From positions 1 to 39,052 of the forward strand of contig JASIEC010000140.1 in the NCBI GenBank assembly GCA_030046135.1: a stretch of 39,052 bases of DNA, read 5' to 3'. This DNA is from Thermoplasmata archaeon. GTDB lineage: Archaea > Thermoplasmatota > Thermoplasmata > Lutacidiplasmatales > UBA184. Of this stretch, positions 1 to 7,287 are shown piece after piece (the first letter of the stretch is position 1; each line of letters starts with the position of its first letter). The notes beneath the pieces were generated by a model. It was not told the origin of the DNA. It made no database searches and was given only the letters and a program-made list of their open reading frames with translations. Position numbers and translations under genes: made by a program.

Positions 1-1413
1 GACTTCATCTGGGTCTTCTCGAACACGAGCCAGCTCCAGAACGGCTCGACCTCGGGGGCGTGGGGGGGCATCCCCGGGAGCCCCCCCGAGGCCGGGAACG
101 ACTCCCGCGAGGTCCAGGCCGTCGTCTGGGTCAACGTCACCCCGACCTCGAGCCTCGGCTCGGCCGCTGCCCAGCTCCAGGACCTCTTCGAGGGGCTCAT
201 GCTGAATCTTTCGGAGAGCCTCTCGAGCAACGCCACGCTTAGCGTGCCCAACTCGACCGGGTCGTCGACCCCCCCGCAAGGGACCCTGACCGATGCTTCG
301 GCCAACTGGACCGTGGCCAACGACATCGTCGGAGGGATCACCTCCGAACTCCCGACCCTCGGACTCCCCACGGTCGTGATGGCAACCCTCGCCAACGCGA
401 CGATCGCGAGCAACGGGTCGTACGGACCGCCTCGATACAACGCCACCCAAGCGAGCCCCTCGGGGTGGCAGCTGTGGAACACGATCACGGGGGTGGCGAC
501 GTGGGTCGTCGACGGCATCACGTACGTCGCCTCGGCGCTCTGGAGCGTGTCGGCCGGGGCGCAGGCATACCTCGGAGGCGCCTTGAAGGGGGCGTTGGCG
601 AGCGCGACTCACGGCCTAGAGAGGTTCGGCAGCCAGACCGGGGCCGCTCTCAAGGGGGTGGAGGGAGTGATGGAGTGGGCGTTGGAGCAGGCTGCGAGCG
701 TCATCGTGCAGCGCATCCTCAAGCCGGCCTTCCAGCCGCTCATCAATCTAGATATCGACTACACGGAGGCCGAGGCAAGCGCTCTCGTCACCCTCGACTC
801 GACGGCGTTTTGGTCCGGGTGGGGAGGTTCGCTTTTCATCCTTGCAATCGGTCTCGCGGCGGCAGTGACTATCGCCCTGGCCATAATACAAAATCTCTTC
901 CCGGGCGCTGCCTTGATCGCCCTGCTCATCGCAGGACTCGTAGTGTCAGGGAGCCAGATAGTTGCGAACAACCATCGTTCGGATTTCATCGGGCTGAACC
1001 CCCTGAGTGCACCAATCGTGACTCAGCTTCGGAGTATTCTACTTCCGGCTTCTGGGAGCGAGTTGGATACAGACCTGAGCGATTTGTCAGCCTTGCTGGG
1101 GGCCATTACGACCACGTGGGCCGTTGAGGGTGTTGAGACCGCCGCGACTCCGCCCCCGATTCCGCTTCGGACCGACGCCTGGGGAAGTGCGTTAGGGATA
1201 ATGGCCCTACTCACCGCGAGCGCGGCTCAAACTCTTGAATCCGTGGGCGCGGCGGTGGTCTCGTTGGTGTTCGACGTTGCGAGCCTGATTGTAGATAGTG
1301 TCGCGCTGCTCTCTCCGACGGCGGACTATCTACAAGATGGAGTGACCCTCCTTCTTGACGCGGCGGCGGCGGGCCTTGATGCGAGGGTCGCTCTGGACCC
1401 TGGGGCTTGGTGA
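1..1413 (+). CDS. Large surface/membrane protein, C-terminal 470 residues (5' end outside window)
   Basis: The frame is open from the first base of the window, so the gene begins upstream. The visible N-terminal part is Ser/Thr/Gly-rich and holds about eight N-glycosylation sequons (NVT, NLS, NAT, NST, NWT, NGS), as expected of an archaeal extracellular glycoprotein. Around bases 810-965 lie two hydrophobic segments separated by a short turn (roughly residues 270-322), then a loop and a hydrophobic, Ala/Leu-rich C-terminus that may contain further membrane-associated helices. No known family is recognised. Base and codon usage change inside the gene: the part before about base 740 is as GC-rich as the rest of the window, while the membrane part uses many A/T-ending codons. 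The stop codon lies within a GGTGAGG Shine-Dalgarno-like sequence for the next gene, suggesting co-transcription. That it is a real gene is fairly sure; its function is unknown. Confidence 0.75.
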   Translation, partial: DFIWVFSNTSQLQNGSTSGAWGGIPGSPPEAGNDSREVQAVVWVNVTPTSSLGSAAAQLQDLFEGLMLNLSESLSSNATLSVPNSTGSSTPPQGTLTDASANWTVANDIVGGITSELPTLGLPTVVMATLANATIASNGSYGPPRYNATQASPSGWQLWNTITGVATWVVDGITYVASALWSVSAGAQAYLGGALKGALASATHGLERFGSQTGAALKGVEGVMEWALEQAASVIVQRILKPAFQPLINLDIDYTEAEASALVTLDSTAFWSGWGGSLFILAIGLAAAVTIALAIIQNLFPGAALIALLIAGLVVSGSQIVANNHRSDFIGLNPLSAPIVTQLRSILLPASGSELDTDLSDLSALLGAITTTWAVEGVETAATPPPIPLRTDAWGSALGIMALLTASAAQTLESVGAAVVSLVFDVASLIVDSVALLSPTADYLQDGVTLLLDAAAAGLDARVALDPGAW

Positions 1414-1415
1414 GG
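1409..1415 (+). promoter_or_regulatory. Shine-Dalgarno-like site overlapping a stop codon
   Basis: GGTGAGG contains the UGA stop of the upstream surface protein and sits five bases before the ATG at 1421. It decides the start of the following small membrane protein against an upstream in-frame ATG at 1355, which lies inside the preceding gene. Confidence 0.6.
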
Positions 1416-1420
1416 CTCCC

Positions 1421-1945
1421 ATGAGATGCGATCTTACGGGAGCGGAAACACGGGAAGGGGTCCGAACATGGCAGAGGCTGCGATGGGTGGGAGTGAGTCT
1501 GATCGTCGTGTTTGGCGCCGTAGGCGTTTGGGGGGTCGATCGATACTATATCGTTCCACTACCGTTGGCTAACCTCGCCGTGGGCCTCACTCCGGCTATC
1601 GCGTTCGTGGGGTTCGGTAGTTTTCTACTCCTGACGTTCCGCGGGGCCGCGCTGTCCTTGGATATTGGCGAGAACGGGTTCGCCTTCGAATACCCTGGCG
1701 GTCGCGAGTGGCGAGGTGCTTGGGGAGATTCGGCTCTATGCCTCCGCCTCGGTCGAGTAGCCCCTAGCGACGGGAGCCCACCGCGAATTCTTTTGGTTGG
1801 TCGGTTCTATGAACGGGCATTGCTCACCCGGGATGCGGCTGATGTGCTGGTCCGTGAAGCCTCGGCCCACGGGTTTCGTGTCCTTGAGAGTCCCCCCGCC
1901 ACTCGCCGCAACTCCATCGTGAGGACGACGACCATTACGAAGTGA
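1421..1945 (+). CDS. Small membrane protein with two N-terminal transmembrane helices
   Basis: A 174-residue protein with two hydrophobic segments at about residues 22-40 and 50-70, joined by a short loop, followed by a soluble domain of about 100 residues rich in beta-prone sequence. This architecture (two helices, then a PH-like beta domain) recalls bacterial and archaeal bPH-type membrane proteins, but no diagnostic motif is seen, so that is only a structural guess. ATG 1421 was chosen because it follows a Shine-Dalgarno-like GGTGAGG and starts seven bases after the upstream stop, suggesting one transcript with the surface protein. Codon use is less GC-biased than in most of the window, like the 3' half of the upstream gene, so the two may have arrived together or be evolving under relaxed bias. 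Confidence 0.6.
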   Translation: MRCDLTGAETREGVRTWQRLRWVGVSLIVVFGAVGVWGVDRYYIVPLPLANLAVGLTPAIAFVGFGSFLLLTFRGAALSLDIGENGFAFEYPGGREWRGAWGDSALCLRLGRVAPSDGSPPRILLVGRFYERALLTRDAADVLVREASAHGFRVLESPPATRRNSIVRTTTITK

Positions 1946-2044
1946 GGCAATTTCGGTCCACTTCTGTCCGCCACGAGACGGGGGCCCTTGTAGGATCTGC
2001 GGCGTACTGGTGCGTCGCCGCACTTGCTCAGGACCTTAGAGTGA

Positions 2045-2270
2045 ACCCATGATGGCGACTCCAGCCATCCGACCGAAGGTCCCGCCCACGTGCGGTCTCC
2101 CTTCCTCGTCTCCCCCCTCGGGCAGGCCCTCCTCAACAGCTCCAACGCCTCGATCAATGTCTCCGAGATCCACGGACCCGGAGGCTCTGACGTGAGCTTC
2201 GACCCCCAGCTCTGGGCGAACCGGACCCTCAACTCCGGCGACAATCTCCCCACCGACTCCAACCCGGAGT
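2045..2270 (+). pseudogene. Decayed surface-protein gene fragment
   Basis: A frame open from 2045, with a possible GTG at 2090, encodes a stretch with three to four N-glycosylation sequons (NSS, NAS, NVS, NRT) in Ser/Asn/Gly-rich sequence. It looks like the inside of an archaeal surface glycoprotein rather than a complete gene: there is no signal peptide, no clear start, and the surface-like character ends where the convergent sedolisin gene begins (2271). The frame continues as Arg/Pro-rich antisense sequence until about 2386. It may be a remnant of a gene related to the partial surface protein at the left edge. Bases 1946-2044 before it show no coding signal. An alternative is a random open frame, but the sequon density argues against this. 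Confidence 0.4.
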
Positions 2271-3830
2271 TCAGCCGGGTAGGGGGACTAGAGCGGCCAG
2301 CAGAGCCGCCCCGTTGGGCGTCCCGAGGCCCGTGCAGGCATCCCACCCCGGACCGGCGCGGTAGTACCCGTTGGACCCGACCGTGATGTCATGGAACGTG
2401 GCGGCGACCGCTGCGGCGTAGAGGTCGAGCGCCACGTACCCGGCGTTCCTCCCCCGGGCCTCGTTGATCCGGGCAAGGAGCGCGGCCCAGAGCGGGGCCA
2501 CGGCGCTCGTCCCGCCGAGGACCTCCGAGGTCCCGTCGACCCGGACCGAGTAGCCGGTCTCGGGGTCGGCGTCCCCCGCGACGTCCGGTACGCCGCGCCC
2601 TACGAACCCGTTCGGAGCTGTCGGCACCGCGTCGGTCGCCTGGAACTCCGGTCGGGGGAAGACGACGCTGACGCCGCCTCCCGTCGCCCCCTCCCCTTCG
2701 GCGAGATCGTTCCACACCACCTCGGAACCGATCCCTCCCGAGACGATCGAGAGCCGCGTGCCGCCGCAACCGAGGACGTGGGGTCCCGAGGCCGGGAAGT
2801 CCACCGCGAGCGTGGTCCCCGGCTCGCCGTCCCCGGCCCCCTGGTCCCCGGCGGCGGCGAGGACCGTCGTGCCGAGGCTTGCCGCATCCTCCGCCGCGGC
2901 GTCGAGGGCGGCCCGAGCCTGCGCCGTCCAGGAGGGTTCGGGTCCTCCCCAGCTGACGGAGATCACCGACGGACGGTTCGTGGTGTCCTGCGCGGCGGTG
3001 GTGAGCGCATCGAGGAATCCCTGGTCCGTGTTCGGCGCAAAGTAGACGACAAGGCGGGCGCCCGGTGCGAGAGAACCCGCCATCTCGAGATCCAGATCCA
3101 CCTCCGCGTCCGGTCCGTTCGGAGAGCCGGTCGGGGCGTTCGTGCCGCCATCGACCGACACACTCGTCACCTCGGGGATAGGGAGGTCGAGCCCTTCGAA
3201 GTACGCCGCGAGGTCCGCGGCGGTGTATCCTCCGCCGAACTCCAACAGCCCGATGCACTGGCCGCGTCCGGTCGCGCCGCTCGGGAAGGAGTACGCTCGG
3301 GCGACCTCGAGCGGGGTGTAGGCGGGGAGCGCGGCGGCGGAGGGGGCCCGCCTGCGGAGATGGGGCCGCGCCTGGGGTCGATCGTCGAGGCCGAAGACGC
3401 CCTGAACGACCCCCTCGAGCTCCCGTGGCACTCGAACACCTCCGACCCGCCCGCGGTACGTTCCGCCGACGAACGCGTACCGCCGGAGCCGAACGCTGAA
3501 CGCCGACTCGACGGCGCGGGCGGGACCGGCGAGGCGTACGGAGCGTCGTGGACGGCTTTCCTCCAGGACCTCGAGTCCGGCCCGGCCGGCGAAATCGCGC
3601 ACGAGGCGGAGGTCTCCCGAGCGAGCGCCGTGGGTCCGTTCGAACTCCTCCCGAGAGAGGAACACGCCACGTCGGGAGGGGATCGGACCGGGCCCGGGCG
3701 CGGACCCTCGACGAAGGAAGATCGTCACCTCAAGCCGGCTCGCGGGGACGACGGCGCCGAGCTCCCGTGCCCCGGCCAGCGGATGCCTCTCGCTCCCGGG
3801 TACGAGGGCCCCAACTTCGCTTCCTGACAT
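2271..3830 (-). CDS. Sedolisin (peptidase S53, kumamolisin-like) proenzyme
   Basis: A 519-residue serine-carboxyl peptidase of the sedolisin family, acid-active endopeptidases with a subtilisin-like fold. Residues about 15-150 match the pro-domain and 165-519 the catalytic domain. The family's catalytic Glu and Asp are E243 and D247 (spacing four), the oxyanion Asp is D329 in the AAAGDQ segment, and the nucleophile is S442 in GGTSAVAP. The calcium site is formed by D481-I482, G493, G495 and D497 near the C-terminus. All key residues are present, so the enzyme should be active and self-processing. No signal peptide is visible: the N-terminus is polar and the first strongly hydrophobic stretch comes late. 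Kumamolisin-type members are extracellular in other organisms, so the export route here is unclear. It likely degrades proteins at low pH. The neighbour dut is divergent. Confidence 0.93.
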   Translation of the reverse strand: MSGSEVGALVPGSERHPLAGARELGAVVPASRLEVTIFLRRGSAPGPGPIPSRRGVFLSREEFERTHGARSGDLRLVRDFAGRAGLEVLEESRPRRSVRLAGPARAVESAFSVRLRRYAFVGGTYRGRVGGVRVPRELEGVVQGVFGLDDRPQARPHLRRRAPSAAALPAYTPLEVARAYSFPSGATGRGQCIGLLEFGGGYTAADLAAYFEGLDLPIPEVTSVSVDGGTNAPTGSPNGPDAEVDLDLEMAGSLAPGARLVVYFAPNTDQGFLDALTTAAQDTTNRPSVISVSWGGPEPSWTAQARAALDAAAEDAASLGTTVLAAAGDQGAGDGEPGTTLAVDFPASGPHVLGCGGTRLSIVSGGIGSEVVWNDLAEGEGATGGGVSVVFPRPEFQATDAVPTAPNGFVGRGVPDVAGDADPETGYSVRVDGTSEVLGGTSAVAPLWAALLARINEARGRNAGYVALDLYAAAVAATFHDITVGSNGYYRAGPGWDACTGLGTPNGAALLAALVPLPG

Positions 3831-3966
3831 CGCCCTCTCGAAGACCCACCGTGCCGGGCCTCGGCCGCGGCGAGGAATCTCAAGGGAGCCGCGCCTTTGA
3901 CGCTAGCCCCGATCGGCTTGCTCGAGCTCGCGGACGCGCGCCCGTCCGTCGCTCGAAGAAGGGGTA

Positions 3967-4437
3967 ATGAGAGCGGTCGACTCGTCGCGCGCCGTGCCCG
4001 CGGGGTCCCGCGCCGTCGTCGTCGAGCGGGTGGAGGGGGCGCCCTCGATCCCGCTCCCCTCGCGCGCGACCCGAGGCTCGGCATGCTTCGACCTCGCCGC
4101 CGCCGAAGCCGTCGACCTCGTCCGGGACAAGGTCGTCCTCGTGCGCACCGGCTTCAAGTTCCGCTGCCCGAGCGGGACGTTCCTCGAGGTCCGGCCCCGG
4201 AGCGGCCTCTCGAGCCGGGGCGTGCTCATGGTGAACGCTCCGGGGACGATCGATGCCGACTACTCGAACGAGGTGCGGGTGCCGCTGATGTACCTCTTCG
4301 AGGGGACGTACCGGATCGAGGTCGGCGACCGGATCGGGCAGCTCCGGCTCGTCGGCGACACCTCGCCCCGGTTCCGGGAGGGGCGCGTTCCGCCCGTCCC
4401 CTCGCGGCAGGGCGGGTTCGGCAGTACGGGCCGCTAG
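3967..4437 (+). CDS. dut: dUTP diphosphatase (trimeric dUTPase)
   Basis: Hydrolyses dUTP to dUMP and pyrophosphate, keeping uracil out of DNA and supplying dUMP for thymidylate synthesis. All five motifs of the trimeric family can be read in order: motif 1 at about 34-45, motif 2 RPRSGLSSRG at 76-85, motif 3 at 90-103 with the catalytic Asp D96 in GTIDADY, motif 4 GDRIGQL at 120-126 and the C-terminal arm RQGGFGSTGR at 147-156. Length (156) is normal. An AT-rich GGTAATG overlapping the annotated ATG could be a TATA box, with a leaderless GTG start at 3994; the shorter protein would still hold every motif. The gene ends on a CTAG shared with the stop codon of the convergent helicase gene. Confidence 0.93.
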   Translation: MRAVDSSRAVPAGSRAVVVERVEGAPSIPLPSRATRGSACFDLAAAEAVDLVRDKVVLVRTGFKFRCPSGTFLEVRPRSGLSSRGVLMVNAPGTIDADYSNEVRVPLMYLFEGTYRIEVGDRIGQLRLVGDTSPRFREGRVPPVPSRQGGFGSTGR

Positions 4438-6038
4438 CGGAACTCGGAGAGGAGCTTCTGCGTCCGCCGGGCGGACGGCGGGTTCGGGGGCCGGCCCCGG
4501 AGCGCCTCCTCCTGGACCTGCTCGAGGAGCTCGTGCATCCTCCGCTCGCGGGCTCCCGAGGCGCGATGGAGCCCGACGTCCCGGGTCCCCTCCGCGACCA
4601 GGACGACGACCCGGCCGGCGGTAGCGCGGCCGGTCCGTCCCCGCCGCTGGATCGTCCGGATCACGTCGGGGATCGGCTCGTAGAACACCACGAGATCGGT
4701 CGCGGGGATGTCGAGCCCCTCCTCGGCAACGGACGTCGCGACGAGGCAGTTGATCCCCCCGGAGCGGAACCGGTCGAGGAGGGCGACCTGTTCCTTCTGG
4801 CTGAGTCCCGGCTCCGAGCCGTGCGTCGCCTGGCCGACGAACCGCGACGCCCGGACCTCGGGGTCGCCGAGGCGGTCGAGCTCCTCGACCAGCCGGTCGA
4901 CGGTGCTGCGGTACTGCGAGAAGACGATCACCCGCGCTCCCGGGCCCCGATGCAGCTCGTCGCGCACGAGCCGGGCGGCGGTCGCGACCTTGGGCAGCTC
5001 GACCGTGAGCCCGTCGAGCCGCCGGCGGACCTCCTCGACGTCCGGGTCCCGGAGGAACGCGCGGAGCGCGGGCGTCCACCGGCCCCCCGGGGGCGGGACC
5101 TGCCGGCCGAGGAACTCGCGGAGCGCGTCGACCCCCTGGCTCTCGATCAGCTCGAGGGCGTGGTACTCCTTCATCGCGACCGCCTGGGCCGTGACGGCCT
5201 GCCAGAGCGGGCCCGACGACGGGCCCGGATCCGCCCGTTCGGCCCGAAGCTGCCGGTGCAACCGCTCGCCGATCTCGAGGAGCGCCCGGCGGCCCGGGTC
5301 CTGCGAGTCGGTCACGCCGAGGCGGTGCAGGAGCTCACCCTGCCGGCCGACCGCCGTGCGGAGGAGGCCCGCGAGCGCTCGGACCTCGGGCGGGACCGCG
5401 ACGACGAGCGGCTCGACCCCGATGCCGTGGAGGTACGGGCTGACGTCGGGGCTCTGGTCGGTCCGGTACTCGAACCGCTCGATCCCGAGGTTCGTCCAGA
5501 CCTCCCGGATGCGGCCGAGGGTACCGCCCGGCGAGGCGGTCATCCCGAGCACCCGCGCGTTCGGGCCCGCGCGGTTCGCCCGACCGATCGCGACGTACGG
5601 ATAGTCGCCGACCGCCCGGTGCGCCTCGTCGAAGACGAGGAGCGAAAAGCTCGCGAGCGGGAACCGTCCTGCGGCGAGGTCGTTCCCGACAACCTGCGGG
5701 GTCGCGAGAACGACCTGCGGCGGCGCGAGGAGCGCCTCGCGCTTCGCCGGGGAGATCGCGCCCGTGAGCGTCAGCGGCTCGGCCGAGAAGATCGATCGCG
5801 CGACCGAGCGGGCGTGCTGGACGACGAGGGGGCGCGTGGGCGCGAGGAAGAGGACGGAGTCCTTCGGCCGCCGGCGCAGTGCCTCGGCGAGCACGAGGAG
5901 GGCGATCGACGTCTTCCCGAGCCCCGTCGGGAGAACGACCAGCGTGTTGTGCTCGACGGCGCTCTCGGCGATCGCCCGCTGGTACGCCCGGTCCTCGAGG
6001 ACCCCCGGGCGGACCCGCGGGTGCTCGACGGTGCCCAT
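4434..6038 (-). CDS. Hef/FANCM-like superfamily 2 DNA helicase (helicase part only)
   Basis: An ATP-dependent DNA translocase/helicase of the Hef-FANCM-MPH1 type, which remodels stalled forks and branched DNA. Visible motifs: Walker A PTGLGKTS at 37-44, motif Ia APTRPLV, motif II DEAH at 137-140, motif III MTASP at 166-170, an insertion region at about 190-330 as in Hef, EEGLDIPAT (motif V) and QRRGRTGR (motif VI) at about 464-471. At 534 residues it ends some 60 residues after motif VI. Euryarchaeal Hef normally continues into an XPF-type ERKxxxD nuclease and HhH domain, which is absent here; the gene stops cleanly and abuts dut, so this is a stand-alone helicase and not an obvious truncation. 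A longer upstream frame exists, but the ATG at 6038 precedes the first conserved sequence and lies about 38 bases from an AT-rich box at 6073-6079. Confidence 0.88.
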   Translation of the reverse strand: MGTVEHPRVRPGVLEDRAYQRAIAESAVEHNTLVVLPTGLGKTSIALLVLAEALRRRPKDSVLFLAPTRPLVVQHARSVARSIFSAEPLTLTGAISPAKREALLAPPQVVLATPQVVGNDLAAGRFPLASFSLLVFDEAHRAVGDYPYVAIGRANRAGPNARVLGMTASPGGTLGRIREVWTNLGIERFEYRTDQSPDVSPYLHGIGVEPLVVAVPPEVRALAGLLRTAVGRQGELLHRLGVTDSQDPGRRALLEIGERLHRQLRAERADPGPSSGPLWQAVTAQAVAMKEYHALELIESQGVDALREFLGRQVPPPGGRWTPALRAFLRDPDVEEVRRRLDGLTVELPKVATAARLVRDELHRGPGARVIVFSQYRSTVDRLVEELDRLGDPEVRASRFVGQATHGSEPGLSQKEQVALLDRFRSGGINCLVATSVAEEGLDIPATDLVVFYEPIPDVIRTIQRRGRTGRATAGRVVVLVAEGTRDVGLHRASGARERRMHELLEQVQEEALRGRPPNPPSARRTQKLLSEFR

Positions 6039-6072
6039 CGCCCCGGTCCCGGGCCCTCGGAGCGACTGGGCC

Positions 6073-6079
6073 TTTATTA
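6073..6079 (+). promoter_or_regulatory. TATA-like box between divergent helicase and glycosyltransferase genes
   Basis: TTTATTA stands alone in GC-rich sequence, 20-26 bases before the ATG at 6099. That spacing places transcription start at or next to the start codon (leaderless). Read on the other strand it could also serve the helicase gene, whose start is about 36 bases away. Confidence 0.6.
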
Positions 6080-6098
6080 GAGGGGGTTTGCGGGAGGG

Positions 6099-7241
6099 AT
6101 GCTCGTCGCGCTTCTCGAGGGAGCCGCCGCCCTCGGGGCGATCGTCGCCGTCGTCTTCCAAGGGTGGGCGATCCTCCTCGCCTACGAGATGCCCCGGCTC
6201 GGGGCGGACCCCCCGGCTCCGCCGGGGAGCCCTGCGCCGGCCGTGAGCGTCGTCATCGCGGCCCGCAACGAGGCGGAGGAGCTCGCGGCGACGCTCGACT
6301 CGGTGCTGGCGCAGGAGGGGATCGACCTCGAGGTGGTCGTCGTCGACGGCGGATCGACCGACGGGAGTCGCGCGGTGGTCGAGGCGAGGGCGGGCCGGGT
6401 CCGGGGCCTCGACGAACCGCCGCTCCCCGAGGGGTGGGTGGGGAAGACCTGGGCGTGCTGGACGGGCGCCCGGAGCACCTCCGCGGAGTGGCTCCTCTTC
6501 CTGGACGCCGACGTCCGGCTCGCGCCGGCGGCCGTACGGACACTGGTCGCGTGGGCGTCCCGGGAGGGCGCGACCGTGGCCTCGGTCGCCCCCCGGGTCG
6601 AGATGGACCGGGCGTGGGAGCGGATCGTCCTCCCGTTCTACGTTCAGATGGTGCTCACGTACTTCCGGGCCCCGCACGCGAACCGGCCGCACTCGCGCGC
6701 CGCGATCGCCAACGGCCAGTGCTGGCTCGTCCGCCGGGCCGATTACGTCGCGCTCGGAGGCCACGAGGCGGTCCGCGCGGACGTGCTCGAGGACGTGGCG
6801 ATCGCCCGGAGGGTCCGGGCGACGGGAGGGACCCTCAGGTTCGCCTGGGCCCCGACCCTCGCCTCCACCCGGATGTACCGAACGCGCTCGGAGATGTTCG
6901 AGGGGATCCTCAAGAACATCCACGACACCCGCTACTCCGCGATCCGCCAGGTCGGCTTCCTCGCCGCCCTCGTGGGCTTCTTCTGGCTCCCGCTCGCCGT
7001 GCTGCCGGTCGGCGTTCTCGTCGGGAGCACCGGGCTCACGGCCCTTGGGGCGTTCGTCGCCCTCGCGTGCTTCGGAAAGCACGTGGCGTTCTCCCGGGCC
7101 ACCGGCGCCCCCCCCGCCTACGGTCTCCTCTACCCCGTCGCGGTGGGGTTCTACGTCGTGGCGGTCCTGACGTCGATCGCCCGGGGATCGGCGGGGGCGG
7201 CGATCCGCTGGAAAGGTCGGAGCTACCCGATCCGCCGGTGA
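6099..7241 (+). CDS. Membrane-anchored family 2 glycosyltransferase (HpnB/CrtQ-like)
   Basis: A 380-residue inverting GT-A glycosyltransferase. An N-terminal hydrophobic segment (about 5-30) is followed by the GT2 core starting at AVSVVIAARNEA (about 48), VVVDGGSTDGS (about 84-94) and the metal-binding LDAD (about 134). Three or four hydrophobic segments near the C-terminus (about 285-365) anchor it to the membrane. The GWVGKTWAC element and a terminal WKGRSY are shared with hopanoid-associated HpnB and carotenoid glycosyltransferase CrtQ, so the acceptor is probably an isoprenoid or other lipid (family-based inference). No carotenoid or hopanoid gene is adjacent in the window, so the substrate is open. 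It is monocistronic by position and predicted leaderless. Confidence 0.88.
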   Translation: MLVALLEGAAALGAIVAVVFQGWAILLAYEMPRLGADPPAPPGSPAPAVSVVIAARNEAEELAATLDSVLAQEGIDLEVVVVDGGSTDGSRAVVEARAGRVRGLDEPPLPEGWVGKTWACWTGARSTSAEWLLFLDADVRLAPAAVRTLVAWASREGATVASVAPRVEMDRAWERIVLPFYVQMVLTYFRAPHANRPHSRAAIANGQCWLVRRADYVALGGHEAVRADVLEDVAIARRVRATGGTLRFAWAPTLASTRMYRTRSEMFEGILKNIHDTRYSAIRQVGFLAALVGFFWLPLAVLPVGVLVGSTGLTALGAFVALACFGKHVAFSRATGAPPAYGLLYPVAVGFYVVAVLTSIARGSAGAAIRWKGRSYPIRR

Positions 7242-7287
7242 CGCCCGGCCCGAACCGCTAAGTGCGCGGCGTCGTTCGAGCGGGCGC

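Noticed and set aside
1..2386. Prophage or insertion sequence at the left end
   Set aside because: No transposase, integrase, terminal inverted repeat or phage structural gene is visible; only surface-protein-like frames with shifted composition.
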